In this document: in pieces, positions 1 to 6,257 of the stretch
How the letters are laid out: each line of letters starts with the position of its first letter
How positions within the stretch are numbered: position 1 is the first letter of the stretch
Assembly: GCA_947311265.1 (NCBI GenBank)
Contig: CAMZKQ010000091.1
Span: 1 to 9,801 of the forward strand
From: an uncultured Chlorobiota bacterium
Lineage (GTDB): Bacteria; Bacteroidota; Bacteroidia; Bacteroidales; JAADGE01
Direction of reading: 5' to 3'
Length of the DNA: 9,801 nt
Notes under the pieces: generated by a model
The model's database searches: none
The model's input: the letters and a program-made list of their open reading frames with translations, nothing else
Told to the model about the DNA's origin: nothing
Translations under genes and position numbers: made by a program

Positions 1-220
1 CGAAAAAAATAAAGAAAAAACATTTTCGGAAGAAGGAAAATCCTACGCTTTTTTCTATAAACGCAGAAACGACCCTGTTAAAATCCTTACTGGCGACTGG
101 ACAAACCGCTCCCGCCCAGTAGAGGAAATTCAAAAATACATCGACCATTATATTAAAGAAGATATTTCTGCCGAGGACATTGTGGCTTATATGCAAGACT
201 ATTTAAAAATGGAAGAGTAA
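1..220 (+). CDS. 3' end of an unrecognised protein (5' end off window)
   Basis: An open frame entered from the left edge (first full codon at base 2) runs to a TAA at 218-220, giving 72 visible C-terminal residues. I do not recognise the family. The visible part is hydrophilic, with a lysine/glutamate-rich start, an aromatic stretch (KSYAFFYKRR), the segment KILTGDW, and an acidic, probably helical tail ending in DYLKMEE. There is no membrane segment and no cysteine. The stop codon overlaps the ATG of the pentapeptide-repeat gene (TAATG), which implies translational coupling and a shared transcript. That the frame is coding is supported by its being open throughout, by its protein-like composition and by the junction. 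The function cannot be inferred from this fragment. Confidence 0.75.
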   Translation, partial: EKNKEKTFSEEGKSYAFFYKRRNDPVKILTGDWTNRSRPVEEIQKYIDHYIKEDISAEDIVAYMQDYLKMEE

Positions 221-792
221 TGGAAAAATATATTGAAGGCAAACTTTTCTCGGGGATAAACTTCCAAGAAAAGGGTTTTGATATTGCTGAATATGAGGAT
301 TGTACATTTAAAAACTGTAACTTTTCGGAAGCCAGTTTAGAGCATTGCGAATTTATCGAATGCCATTTTAACGACTGTGATTTTAGTCTTGCCAAAATAA
401 GAAATAGTGCTTTTAGGGATAGCCATTTTAACGATTGCAAACTTTTGGGGGCTCAATTTTGCGACTGCAAGCCATTTTTATTTTCTGCCAACTTTATAAA
501 CTGCAATCTAAACTTAGCTTCATTTTATAAAATGAAGCTAAAAGCGACCAACTTTTCAGGCAGTATTTTACACGAAACCGATTTTGCAGCAGCCAACTTA
601 AGCCAAGCTAACTTTTCAAACTGCGATTTGCTAGGGGCTATTTTTGAAAATACCCTGCTCGAAAAAGCCAATTTTCAAAATGCCATAAATTTCACCATCG
701 ACCCAGAAAATAATCCACTAAAAGGAGCAAAATTTTCTTCGCATGCACTCGCTGGTTTATTGCAAAAATATCAAATTATAATTTCCTACTAA
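220..792 (+). CDS. Qnr-like pentapeptide-repeat protein
   Basis: 190 residues, almost all built of pentapeptide repeats with F or L at the centre position and A, C or N around it: for example NFSEASLEHCEF near residues 34-45, CHFNDCDF near 48-55, and ANFSNCDLLGAIF near 130-142. Such repeats fold as a right-handed quadrilateral beta helix. The repeat is interrupted near residues 84-90 and 102-108, where Qnr proteins carry loops. The C-terminus (DPENNPLKGAKF at 161-172, then a short helix with LLQKYQI) resembles the Qnr/MfpA-type cap ending in a DP motif and a dimerising helix. About ten cysteines lie in the first 135 residues, also a Qnr-like trait. There is no signal peptide or membrane segment, so it is probably cytosolic. 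Qnr proteins mimic DNA and protect gyrase, but most pentapeptide proteins have unknown roles, so gyrase protection is only a guess. The start ATG overlaps the upstream stop. Confidence 0.9.
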   Translation: MEKYIEGKLFSGINFQEKGFDIAEYEDCTFKNCNFSEASLEHCEFIECHFNDCDFSLAKIRNSAFRDSHFNDCKLLGAQFCDCKPFLFSANFINCNLNLASFYKMKLKATNFSGSILHETDFAAANLSQANFSNCDLLGAIFENTLLEKANFQNAINFTIDPENNPLKGAKFSSHALAGLLQKYQIIISY

Positions 793-798
793 TTGATA

Positions 799-1518
799 AT
801 GAAAACTATTATAGTAACAGGAGCAAGCCAAGGCATAGGCTACGAACTAGTAAAACAGCTGGCAAAAAACAAAACGCATAAGGTACTAGCAATAGCCAGA
901 ACAGAACATAAGCTAGAAGAATTAAAAACCTATTGTAGCCAAAAATTTGATACTCAAATTCAGGTGCTTTCTACTGATATTACTAAAATTTTAGAGGGTG
1001 ATAAAAAAATAATATCAAAAGTTACTCACTTATTTCCCAAAGTAGATATTTTAATAAATAATGCAGGGGCATTATATACTGCTGATTTTGAAGTGTTTGA
1101 ACAAGCCAAAGGCAAATTAATATTTGATGTAAACTATTTTGCCCCAGCAGAACTTATCCGCCAGTTACTCCCATTTTTGAAAAAATCAGGCAATGCCCAC
1201 GTTGTAAATATTTCCAGCATGGCAGGTTTTCAGGACAGTCTTAAATTTGGCAATTTGGCACACTACTCTGCCTCCAAAGCAGCCATTTCGGCACTTACGC
1301 AATGCCTAGCACAAGCCTATGCTAACAGCTCAATAGCATTTAATTCATTAGCACTAGGAGCGGTACAAACCCAAATGCTTGCCAAAGCATTTCCCGATTA
1401 TAATGCAAATGTATCTGCAAAAGAAATGGGGCGTTTCATTGCCAATTTTGCCTTAAATGGCAACGCCTTTTTCAACGGGAAAATAATACCCGTTTCGCTA
1501 AGTACACAACAACCATAA
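799..1518 (+). CDS. Short-chain dehydrogenase/reductase (SDR), NADP(H)-type
   Basis: 239 residues, the usual length of a classical SDR. Visible motifs in order: the nucleotide-binding TGASQGIG (residues 7-14); R34 after the second strand (AIAR), which usually signals preference for NADP(H); D60 after strand 3; NNAG at 87-90; N112; the catalytic serine in NISSM (139-140); and the Y156-S-A-S-K160 catalytic pair. It should be a soluble oxidoreductase acting on a carbonyl or alcohol; the substrate cannot be read from the sequence. A TTG at 793 is also in frame, but I chose the ATG at 799 because it puts the Rossmann strand KTIIVTGAS at the very N-terminus, as in the family. It lies 6 nt after the pentapeptide gene stop, so the two are probably co-transcribed. 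No convincing terminator follows. Confidence 0.93.
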   Translation: MKTIIVTGASQGIGYELVKQLAKNKTHKVLAIARTEHKLEELKTYCSQKFDTQIQVLSTDITKILEGDKKIISKVTHLFPKVDILINNAGALYTADFEVFEQAKGKLIFDVNYFAPAELIRQLLPFLKKSGNAHVVNISSMAGFQDSLKFGNLAHYSASKAAISALTQCLAQAYANSSIAFNSLALGAVQTQMLAKAFPDYNANVSAKEMGRFIANFALNGNAFFNGKIIPVSLSTQQP

Positions 1519-1533
1519 ATTTCACCTTGTCTA

Positions 1534-1563
1534 AACTATTTTCAAAGTTTATAACTATTTTCA
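1534..1563 (+). repeat. 11-bp direct repeat upstream of the clpC promoter
   Basis: AACTATTTTCA occurs exactly at 1534-1544 and again at 1553-1563, 19 bp start to start. A third, degraded match (7 of 11) sits one further 19-bp step downstream at 1572-1582, overlapping the -7 promoter box. The spacing, close to two helical turns, and the position fit a tandem operator or activator site, but the DNA here is very AT-rich, so chance similarity is possible. No regulator is known to me for this motif. Confidence 0.4.
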
Positions 1564-1574
1564 TGTTTTTTTAT

Positions 1575-1582
1575 TATTTTTG
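1575..1582 (+). promoter_or_regulatory. Bacteroidota-type -7 promoter box upstream of clpC leader
   Basis: TATTTTTG matches the phylum consensus TAnnTTTG exactly and is followed by TGC, as often seen in such promoters. The expected transcription start falls near 1586-1590, which coincides with the first base of the large palindrome. No clear -33 TTTG is seen at the usual distance; TTTA at 1548-1551 is the nearest candidate and is too far. The lack of a good -33 element would fit an activator-dependent promoter. Predicted transcript: structured leader plus clpC. Confidence 0.55.
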
Positions 1583-1585
1583 TGC

Positions 1586-1740
1586 GTTAAGCCTTAATGA
1601 GCCTGGTCTAAAAAGTCGCCCTGCGAGTTGTTTTGCAAAAAAACAAAAGCATAATGCCTGATAATCAACTAATTAGATTACTCGCAGGGCGACTTAGTGA
1701 ACCGTTTTTTGCTTTTAGACTGCACTCTTTAATGCCTTAC
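1586..1740 (+). repeat. 155-bp imperfect palindrome: structured clpC leader, small RNA or MITE-like element
   Basis: Three nested inverted segments are visible. The core is a perfect 16-bp inverted repeat, AAGTCGCCCTGCGAGT at 1613-1628 against 1680-1695, clearly GC-richer than its surroundings. Outside it, GTCTAAAA at 1606-1613 pairs with TTTTAGAC at 1713-1720. Further out, 1586-1605 pairs imperfectly with 1721-1740, including GU wobbles at 1604/1722 and 1605/1721. Taken as DNA, the two 28-base outer arms match at 20 positions. The 3' side has a 17-nt bulge (1696-1712) and the apical loop is 51 nt, with a small hairpin at 1628-1646. The predicted transcription start lies at its left edge and clpC begins 30 nt after its right edge. 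No target-site duplication is seen and no U-tract follows the right end. Confidence 0.7.
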
Positions 1741-1755
1741 AAAATTAAAATATAA
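1654..1755 (+). CDS. Possible 33-codon leader ORF ahead of clpC
   Basis: An ATG at 1654 opens a frame of 33 codons ending at TAA 1753-1755, 14 nt before the clpC ATG. The peptide starts MPDNQLIRLL, contains AGRLSEPFFAF and ends in a basic KIKI. It reads through the 3' arm of the perfect core stem and the 3' outer arm of the palindrome. Ribosomes translating it would melt the leader structure, so an attenuation role is conceivable. Against it: there is no visible ribosome-binding site, it is short enough to occur by chance, and the overlap with the palindrome constrains its sequence for other reasons. A second ATG in frame is at 1732. I have no family match. Confidence 0.2.
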   Translation: MPDNQLIRLLAGRLSEPFFAFRLHSLMPYKIKI

Positions 1756-1769
1756 AACCCCTTTGGTAT

Positions 1770-4274
1770 ATGGATACAAAGTTTTCAAAAAAAGTAAATC
1801 AAGTTTTAGCCAACAGCAAAGATATTGCCATACGGCTAGGCAATGCGTATATAGGAACGGAACATATTTTTTTGGCCATCTTAGAAGACGGCAGGGCAGA
1901 GATATTGCAAGTGTTTACCGTGTTTGGTTTTAATATAAACACCCTAAGGGTGTCTTTGGAACACAAAATAAGAAGCAACGATATTATTACAGAAAGCCAA
2001 ATGGAACTTTTGCCAATAATGAAATCCGCAGAGCGGGTTTTAAAATTGGTCGTGCTAGAAGCCCGAAAACTAAATGCTAAAAATGTGGATTTAAACCACC
2101 TTGTATTAGCCATTTTGCGTGCTAATACGGGCATAACATGTACCATATTGCACGAACATGAAGCCTACTATGATGCCGTAAAAAACAAGTTTTTAAAACT
2201 CCCCCTCAACGAGCAAGGCCCTGGCGAAATTGACGACGATGACGACGACGATGAAGACCACTTTAAAGACAGTCGGCAATCTTACAAAAAAAGAAAAAAA
2301 GAGGACGACTCGGACACCCCTGTTTTAGATAATTTTGGAGTTGATTTAACAAAAGCAGCCACAGACAATAAACTCGACCCTATAGTTGGGCGAGATTTAG
2401 AAATCGAACGCCTAGTTCAAATATTAAGCCGCCGCAAAAAAAACAACCCTGTACTTATTGGCGAGCCAGGGGTGGGAAAATCGGCTATTGCAGAAGGCCT
2501 TGCACTAAGAATTATTCAAAATAAAGTATCCCGAGTTTTGTTTGGTAAAAGAATTGTAACCCTAGATATAGCTTCGGTAGTTGCAGGCACAAAATACCGT
2601 GGGCAGTTCGAGGAAAGAATGAAATCTATACTCAAAGAACTCTCTGGAAATAAAGACGTTATCCTTTTTATTGATGAAATCCATACGCTAATTGGGGCGG
2701 GCGGAGCAAGTGGCTCGCTAGATGCCTCCAATATGATGAAACCCGCACTAGCTCGGGGAGATATACAATGTATAGGGGCAACAACCCTTGACGAATACCG
2801 CCAAAATATTGAAAAAGATGGCGCCTTAGAAAGGCGATTTCAGAAAGTTATGGTAGAGCCGACTTCCCCAGAGGAAACCGTTGAAATCCTAACTAATATC
2901 AAAGAAAAATATGAAGAACACCACAACGTACAATATACCGACGATGCAATAGTAGCCTGTGTAAAACTAACTACTCGTTATATTAGCGACCGGCATTTGC
3001 CGGATAAGGCCATTGATGCACTAGATGAATCTGGGGCAAGGGTACACATATCCAAAATAAATGTCCCCAAAGAAATTACAGAATTAGAAGAACAAATAAA
3101 ACAAATTAATATCGAAAAACTAGCGGCAGTAAAAAATCAAAAATTTGAAAAAGCAGCTGCTTTTCGAGATTCAGAGCAACACCTTGTTGCCGCACTAGAA
3201 CAAGCCAAAGAGAAATGGAATGCTGGCATGAAGGACAATAGAGAACCTGTGAGCGAAGCCGATGTAGAGCAGGTAGTTGCAATGATGACTGGCGTACCGG
3301 TTCAACGCATTGCACAAGCAGAAGGCAAACGCCTACTGAAAATGAAAGAGCAACTTACGAGCAAAGTAATTGGGCAAGACGATGCGGTTGCAAAAATAGT
3401 GAAATCTATCCAACGCAATCGTGCTGGGCTTAAAGACCCTAATAAACCAATTGGTACGTTTATATTCTTGGGGCCAACAGGTGTAGGAAAAACGCATTTG
3501 GCAAAAATCCTAGCCGAATATTTATTTGATACACAAGAGGCTCTAATCCGCATTGATATGAGCGAATACATGGAGAAATTCTCCGTTTCCCGCTTGGTAG
3601 GAGCACCTCCGGGCTATGTGGGATACGAAGAAGGCGGGCAACTGACCGAAAAAGTACGCCGAAAACCTTACTCGGTTATTTTGCTAGACGAAATTGAAAA
3701 AGCACACCCCGATGTTTTTCACTTGCTATTGCAAGTGCTTGATGAGGGACGACTTACAGACAGCTTAGGACGAAAAATTGACTTTAAAAACTCAATCCTT
3801 ATAATGACTTCAAATATTGGAGCAAGAGAAATTGCCGATTTTGGCGATGGCGTAGGTTTTGCCTCAAAATCTAGCGATGAAAATAGGAAAAGCACAATAA
3901 AAAAAGCCCTAAAAAAAACCTTTGCTCCTGAATTTCTGAACCGAATTGACGATGTAATTTTATTTAATACGCTTAAAAAAGAAAATATCAAAAAAATTAT
4001 TGATATTGAACTTTTAGGGCTTTACGCAAGAGTTGAAGAACTTGGCTACAAACTCGAAATTACATCTGATGCCAAAGATTTTATTGCCGATAAGGGCATG
4101 GACACTAAATTTGGTGCAAGACCACTAAAAAGAGCTATCCAAAAGTATTTGGAGGACGAAATGGCCGAAGTAATTATTGAAGCACAAGTGTCTGAAGGCG
4201 ACATAATAAAAATTTCGATGAATGATAAAAAAGATGGTGTAAATGTTGAAATCTTAAATGATAACAATAAATAA
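1770..4274 (+). CDS. clpC: ClpC-type AAA+ unfoldase, ATPase subunit of Clp protease
   Basis: 834 residues, the normal length for ClpC. Order of domains: a Clp N-domain pair (about 1-145, starting FSKKVNQVLANSKDIA); an acidic linker with seven aspartates at 155-161; AAA1 with Walker A GEPGVGKS at 231-238 and Walker B FIDE ending at D302-E303; a UVR-type coiled-coil middle domain (about 448-480, KNQKFEKAAAFRD) that separates ClpC from ClpA and ClpB; AAA2 with Walker A GPTGVGKT at 568-575, Walker B D640-E641, and sensor 2 GARPLKR starting at 782. The VGF at 695-697 matches the hydrophobic loop that docks ClpC onto ClpP, so it should feed unfolded protein to a ClpP encoded elsewhere. The middle domain normally binds adaptors such as MecA or McsB homologues; none is in this window. 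All catalytic motifs are intact. It is preceded by the structured leader and its own promoter, and 125 nt separate it from the next gene. Confidence 0.97.
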   Translation: MDTKFSKKVNQVLANSKDIAIRLGNAYIGTEHIFLAILEDGRAEILQVFTVFGFNINTLRVSLEHKIRSNDIITESQMELLPIMKSAERVLKLVVLEARKLNAKNVDLNHLVLAILRANTGITCTILHEHEAYYDAVKNKFLKLPLNEQGPGEIDDDDDDDEDHFKDSRQSYKKRKKEDDSDTPVLDNFGVDLTKAATDNKLDPIVGRDLEIERLVQILSRRKKNNPVLIGEPGVGKSAIAEGLALRIIQNKVSRVLFGKRIVTLDIASVVAGTKYRGQFEERMKSILKELSGNKDVILFIDEIHTLIGAGGASGSLDASNMMKPALARGDIQCIGATTLDEYRQNIEKDGALERRFQKVMVEPTSPEETVEILTNIKEKYEEHHNVQYTDDAIVACVKLTTRYISDRHLPDKAIDALDESGARVHISKINVPKEITELEEQIKQINIEKLAAVKNQKFEKAAAFRDSEQHLVAALEQAKEKWNAGMKDNREPVSEADVEQVVAMMTGVPVQRIAQAEGKRLLKMKEQLTSKVIGQDDAVAKIVKSIQRNRAGLKDPNKPIGTFIFLGPTGVGKTHLAKILAEYLFDTQEALIRIDMSEYMEKFSVSRLVGAPPGYVGYEEGGQLTEKVRRKPYSVILLDEIEKAHPDVFHLLLQVLDEGRLTDSLGRKIDFKNSILIMTSNIGAREIADFGDGVGFASKSSDENRKSTIKKALKKTFAPEFLNRIDDVILFNTLKKENIKKIIDIELLGLYARVEELGYKLEITSDAKDFIADKGMDTKFGARPLKRAIQKYLEDEMAEVIIEAQVSEGDIIKISMNDKKDGVNVEILNDNNK

Positions 4275-4340
4275 ATCAGGCTATTTGAGGACGAAATTGT
4301 AGTACTGTAAAAAGGTAATTTTGCCCTACATGGTAACACA

Positions 4341-4373
4341 AATCTGCTGCTTGGTACTGCCTTTCAGCAGATT
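4341..4373 (+). terminator. Hairpin between clpC and the first phosphatase gene
   Basis: AATCTGCTG (4341-4349) and CAGCAGATT (4365-4373) form a perfect 9-bp stem with a 15-nt loop. It lies in the 125-nt gap after clpC and ends 26 nt before the next ATG. No run of T follows (CTATATT only), so it is a poor intrinsic terminator; it may instead stabilise an mRNA end, attenuate, or act as an operator. The rest of the gap shows nothing that I can identify. Confidence 0.35.
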
Positions 4374-4399
4374 CTATATTAAGATATAAGAAACAAATA

Positions 4400-6031
4400 A
4401 TGAATTTTTGGAATAAAATATCCAATAGAGGTGTAAAAGAAAACATGCTGCCACTAGAGCAACGTAGAATTTTACTCTCTAACCAGATTAGTATAATTCT
4501 AGCACTAGTCATTTTCTTAATTTTTTTGATACTGGTATTCAAGGTAAAAGCCTATCTTAATGCTTTGGGTTTATTTTCGCTATTTCCATTTTTAATTACC
4601 GTACCTTTTCTAAATAAAAAGGGCTTTACTAAGGGTACTGGTTTCCTTATTTCTATACTTGTGCCAATATTTGTACTTGTAGCCTCCACAGCAGGCAAAG
4701 TGCTAACTGAATCCGGTAAGGATATTGCCTTTTATTTTGCCCCTCGCTTTTTTATTATAGGGGCATTGGTGTTGCCACTTATGCTTATTGATTTCAGAAA
4801 CAAAATGTATTTTTACACAGCACTTGCCATTTTTGCAATAGCAATAGTTGGCTACGATGGTATCCAGGAAATGGCAGGAGTGGGCATAGAAAAAGCCAAC
4901 CTGAACCAAGAAACTTTTTTTATTACTACAATGAGTTCTAGCGTTTCGCTAGTTGTTATTGTTGCCAGTATTCTTTTTTTACTAAAAACAAACCTTAAAT
5001 ACGAAGAAAAAATACAACGTGAAAATAAAGCCCTAAATACTGCCAATACTAAGATAAAAAAGAAGGAAGAGAAATTACAACTTGCCAACGAAGAGTTCCA
5101 GGCCTTGAACGAAGAGCTGAAACAGAATAATGAAGAGATGCTTTCGGTAAATAATAATTTGCAAGATAAGCAGTTGTTTATAGAAAAACAAAATATCGAG
5201 CTCGAGAATACAATTAAAATTATTGCACAGCAGCAGAAAAAAATGAATGATATTAATAAAAACCTTCGGGACAGTATCGTTTATGCAAAAACTATCCAAG
5301 ATGCTTTATTAACTCGAAAAGGAATACTGGACTCTATATTTAGCGAATATTTTATTTTCTTCAAACCCAAAGAAATTGTAAGTGGCGATTTTTATTATGT
5401 AAATAAAATTGAAAACCACATTGTTTTTGCCGCTGCCGATTGCACTGGGCATGGTGTTCCTGGCGGATTTTTAACCATGTTAGGCATTACTTACCTGCAC
5501 AGTGCAGTACAAAGGCATGGCACAACAGATACAGGAGAAGTACTTAATGCCCTTAGGCAACGTATCAAAGATATTTTTGCACAATTTGGCACTAAAAACC
5601 AAAATGGGCTAGATATTGCACTTTGTGCAATAAATACAGAAACCCACGTATTGCAGTACTCTGGGGCATATAACCCTTTAATTATTATTCGAGATAATGA
5701 GATTATTGAGCAAAAAGCAACCAGAAACCCCATTGGGTTTTACCCCAAAGAAATCCCTTTTGCCACCCACAATATCCAGCTTAAAAACAACGATAGTATT
5801 TACATCTTTTCTGATGGCTACCACGACCAACTGGGTGGAAAAAGGCTCCGTAAATTCTCCTCAAAAAGATTTAAAGAGTTGCTTTACCAAATACACTCCA
5901 TGCCAATGAGCCAACAAGAAAAAATGCTTGAAAAAATAAATGATGACTGGCGAGGCAGTTACGAACAATTAGATGACATTACTATTGTAGGCATCAAATA
6001 CAAAACCAACTCCGACAAAAAAGCCCTATAA
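4400..6031 (+). CDS. Six-TM sensor serine/threonine phosphatase with SpoIIE (PP2C-like) domain, copy 1
   Basis: 543 residues. The N-terminal half is hydrophobic with about six predicted membrane segments (near 28-47, 52-70, 80-97, 115-132, 137-152 and 176-195) and no recognisable extracellular domain. A long charged coiled coil follows (about 196-290, rich in E, K, N, Q; includes LNEELKQNNEEM). The C-terminus (about 292-533) is a SpoIIE/PP2C-type phosphatase with the metal-binding aspartates visible in SGD (D330), ADCTGHG (D347), SDG (D472) and DDIT (D526). Family knowledge: such enzymes dephosphorylate serine or threonine on anti-sigma-factor antagonists (STAS proteins) in partner-switching pathways; no STAS or anti-sigma kinase gene is in this window, so the target is unknown. 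The ATG at 4400 has no clear Shine-Dalgarno. The gene is followed by a weak terminator and by a paralogue. The phosphatase domain looks active. Confidence 0.93.
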   Translation: MNFWNKISNRGVKENMLPLEQRRILLSNQISIILALVIFLIFLILVFKVKAYLNALGLFSLFPFLITVPFLNKKGFTKGTGFLISILVPIFVLVASTAGKVLTESGKDIAFYFAPRFFIIGALVLPLMLIDFRNKMYFYTALAIFAIAIVGYDGIQEMAGVGIEKANLNQETFFITTMSSSVSLVVIVASILFLLKTNLKYEEKIQRENKALNTANTKIKKKEEKLQLANEEFQALNEELKQNNEEMLSVNNNLQDKQLFIEKQNIELENTIKIIAQQQKKMNDINKNLRDSIVYAKTIQDALLTRKGILDSIFSEYFIFFKPKEIVSGDFYYVNKIENHIVFAAADCTGHGVPGGFLTMLGITYLHSAVQRHGTTDTGEVLNALRQRIKDIFAQFGTKNQNGLDIALCAINTETHVLQYSGAYNPLIIIRDNEIIEQKATRNPIGFYPKEIPFATHNIQLKNNDSIYIFSDGYHDQLGGKRLRKFSSKRFKELLYQIHSMPMSQQEKMLEKINDDWRGSYEQLDDITIVGIKYKTNSDKKAL

Positions 6032-6056
6032 GATACCTCCGGAGATGTTTTTTTTT
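6031..6056 (+). terminator. Weak intrinsic terminator after phosphatase copy 1
   Basis: Just after the TAA, a short imperfect stem (6031-6038 with 6043-6050, one C/A mismatch and two GU pairs, loop CCGG) is followed by and partly merges with a run of nine T at 6048-6056. CTCCGGAG at 6037-6044 is a perfect 8-bp palindrome. The T-run is convincing but the stem is weak, so termination may be partial. Confidence 0.4.
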
Positions 6057-6152
6057 AATGGCATACCTAATTTCATAAAAAAACAGCAAAATAAGAACTA
6101 AAAAAAAAGATAAACAAGAGCAGAAATAAAAGCTGAAAGTACTATATTTTTA

Positions 6153-6160
6153 TATATTTG
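6153..6160 (+). promoter_or_regulatory. -7 promoter box upstream of phosphatase copy 2
   Basis: TATATTTG is an exact match to TAnnTTTG and is followed by CAC. A CTG at 6133-6135, 17 bp upstream of the box, could serve as a degenerate -33 TTG. The predicted start near 6166 would give a leader of about 90 nt, AT-rich, in which I see no strong hairpin or riboswitch. The copy 2 gene, and probably sbcD behind it, would be read from here, independently of copy 1. Confidence 0.6.
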
Positions 6161-6257
6161 CACAAATTAAAAAACAAGATTAATAGCAGCAAAAGTTTAT
6201 TTATGAATTAAGAATTTCACAATAATACTTACACCATTTTTTTAATTTTTAAGCTTA

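Noticed and set aside
793..798. TTG start two codons upstream of the SDR ATG
   Set aside because: It would add only two residues before the Rossmann strand; the ATG at 799 is the natural start.
1519..1769. Insertion sequence or transposon remnant
   Set aside because: No transposase fragment and no target-site duplication are visible; only the palindrome is mobile-element-like, so it is reported as an unclassified repeat.
4351..4383. Possible promoter (TTGG, then TATATTAA) ahead of phosphatase copy 1
   Set aside because: The -7 box lacks the TTTG end and the match is weak in AT-rich DNA; copy 1 may be read through from clpC or from a promoter that I cannot see.
5697..5909. 70-codon plus-strand frame inside phosphatase copy 1
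   Set aside because: It is out of frame with, and wholly inside, the phosphatase domain, whose motifs are intact on both sides; no family resemblance.
6161..6257. Imperfect dyad in the leader of phosphatase copy 2 (around TTATGAATTAAGAATTTCAC)
   Set aside because: Pairing is short, interrupted and made almost entirely of A/T; it is not distinguishable from the background composition.
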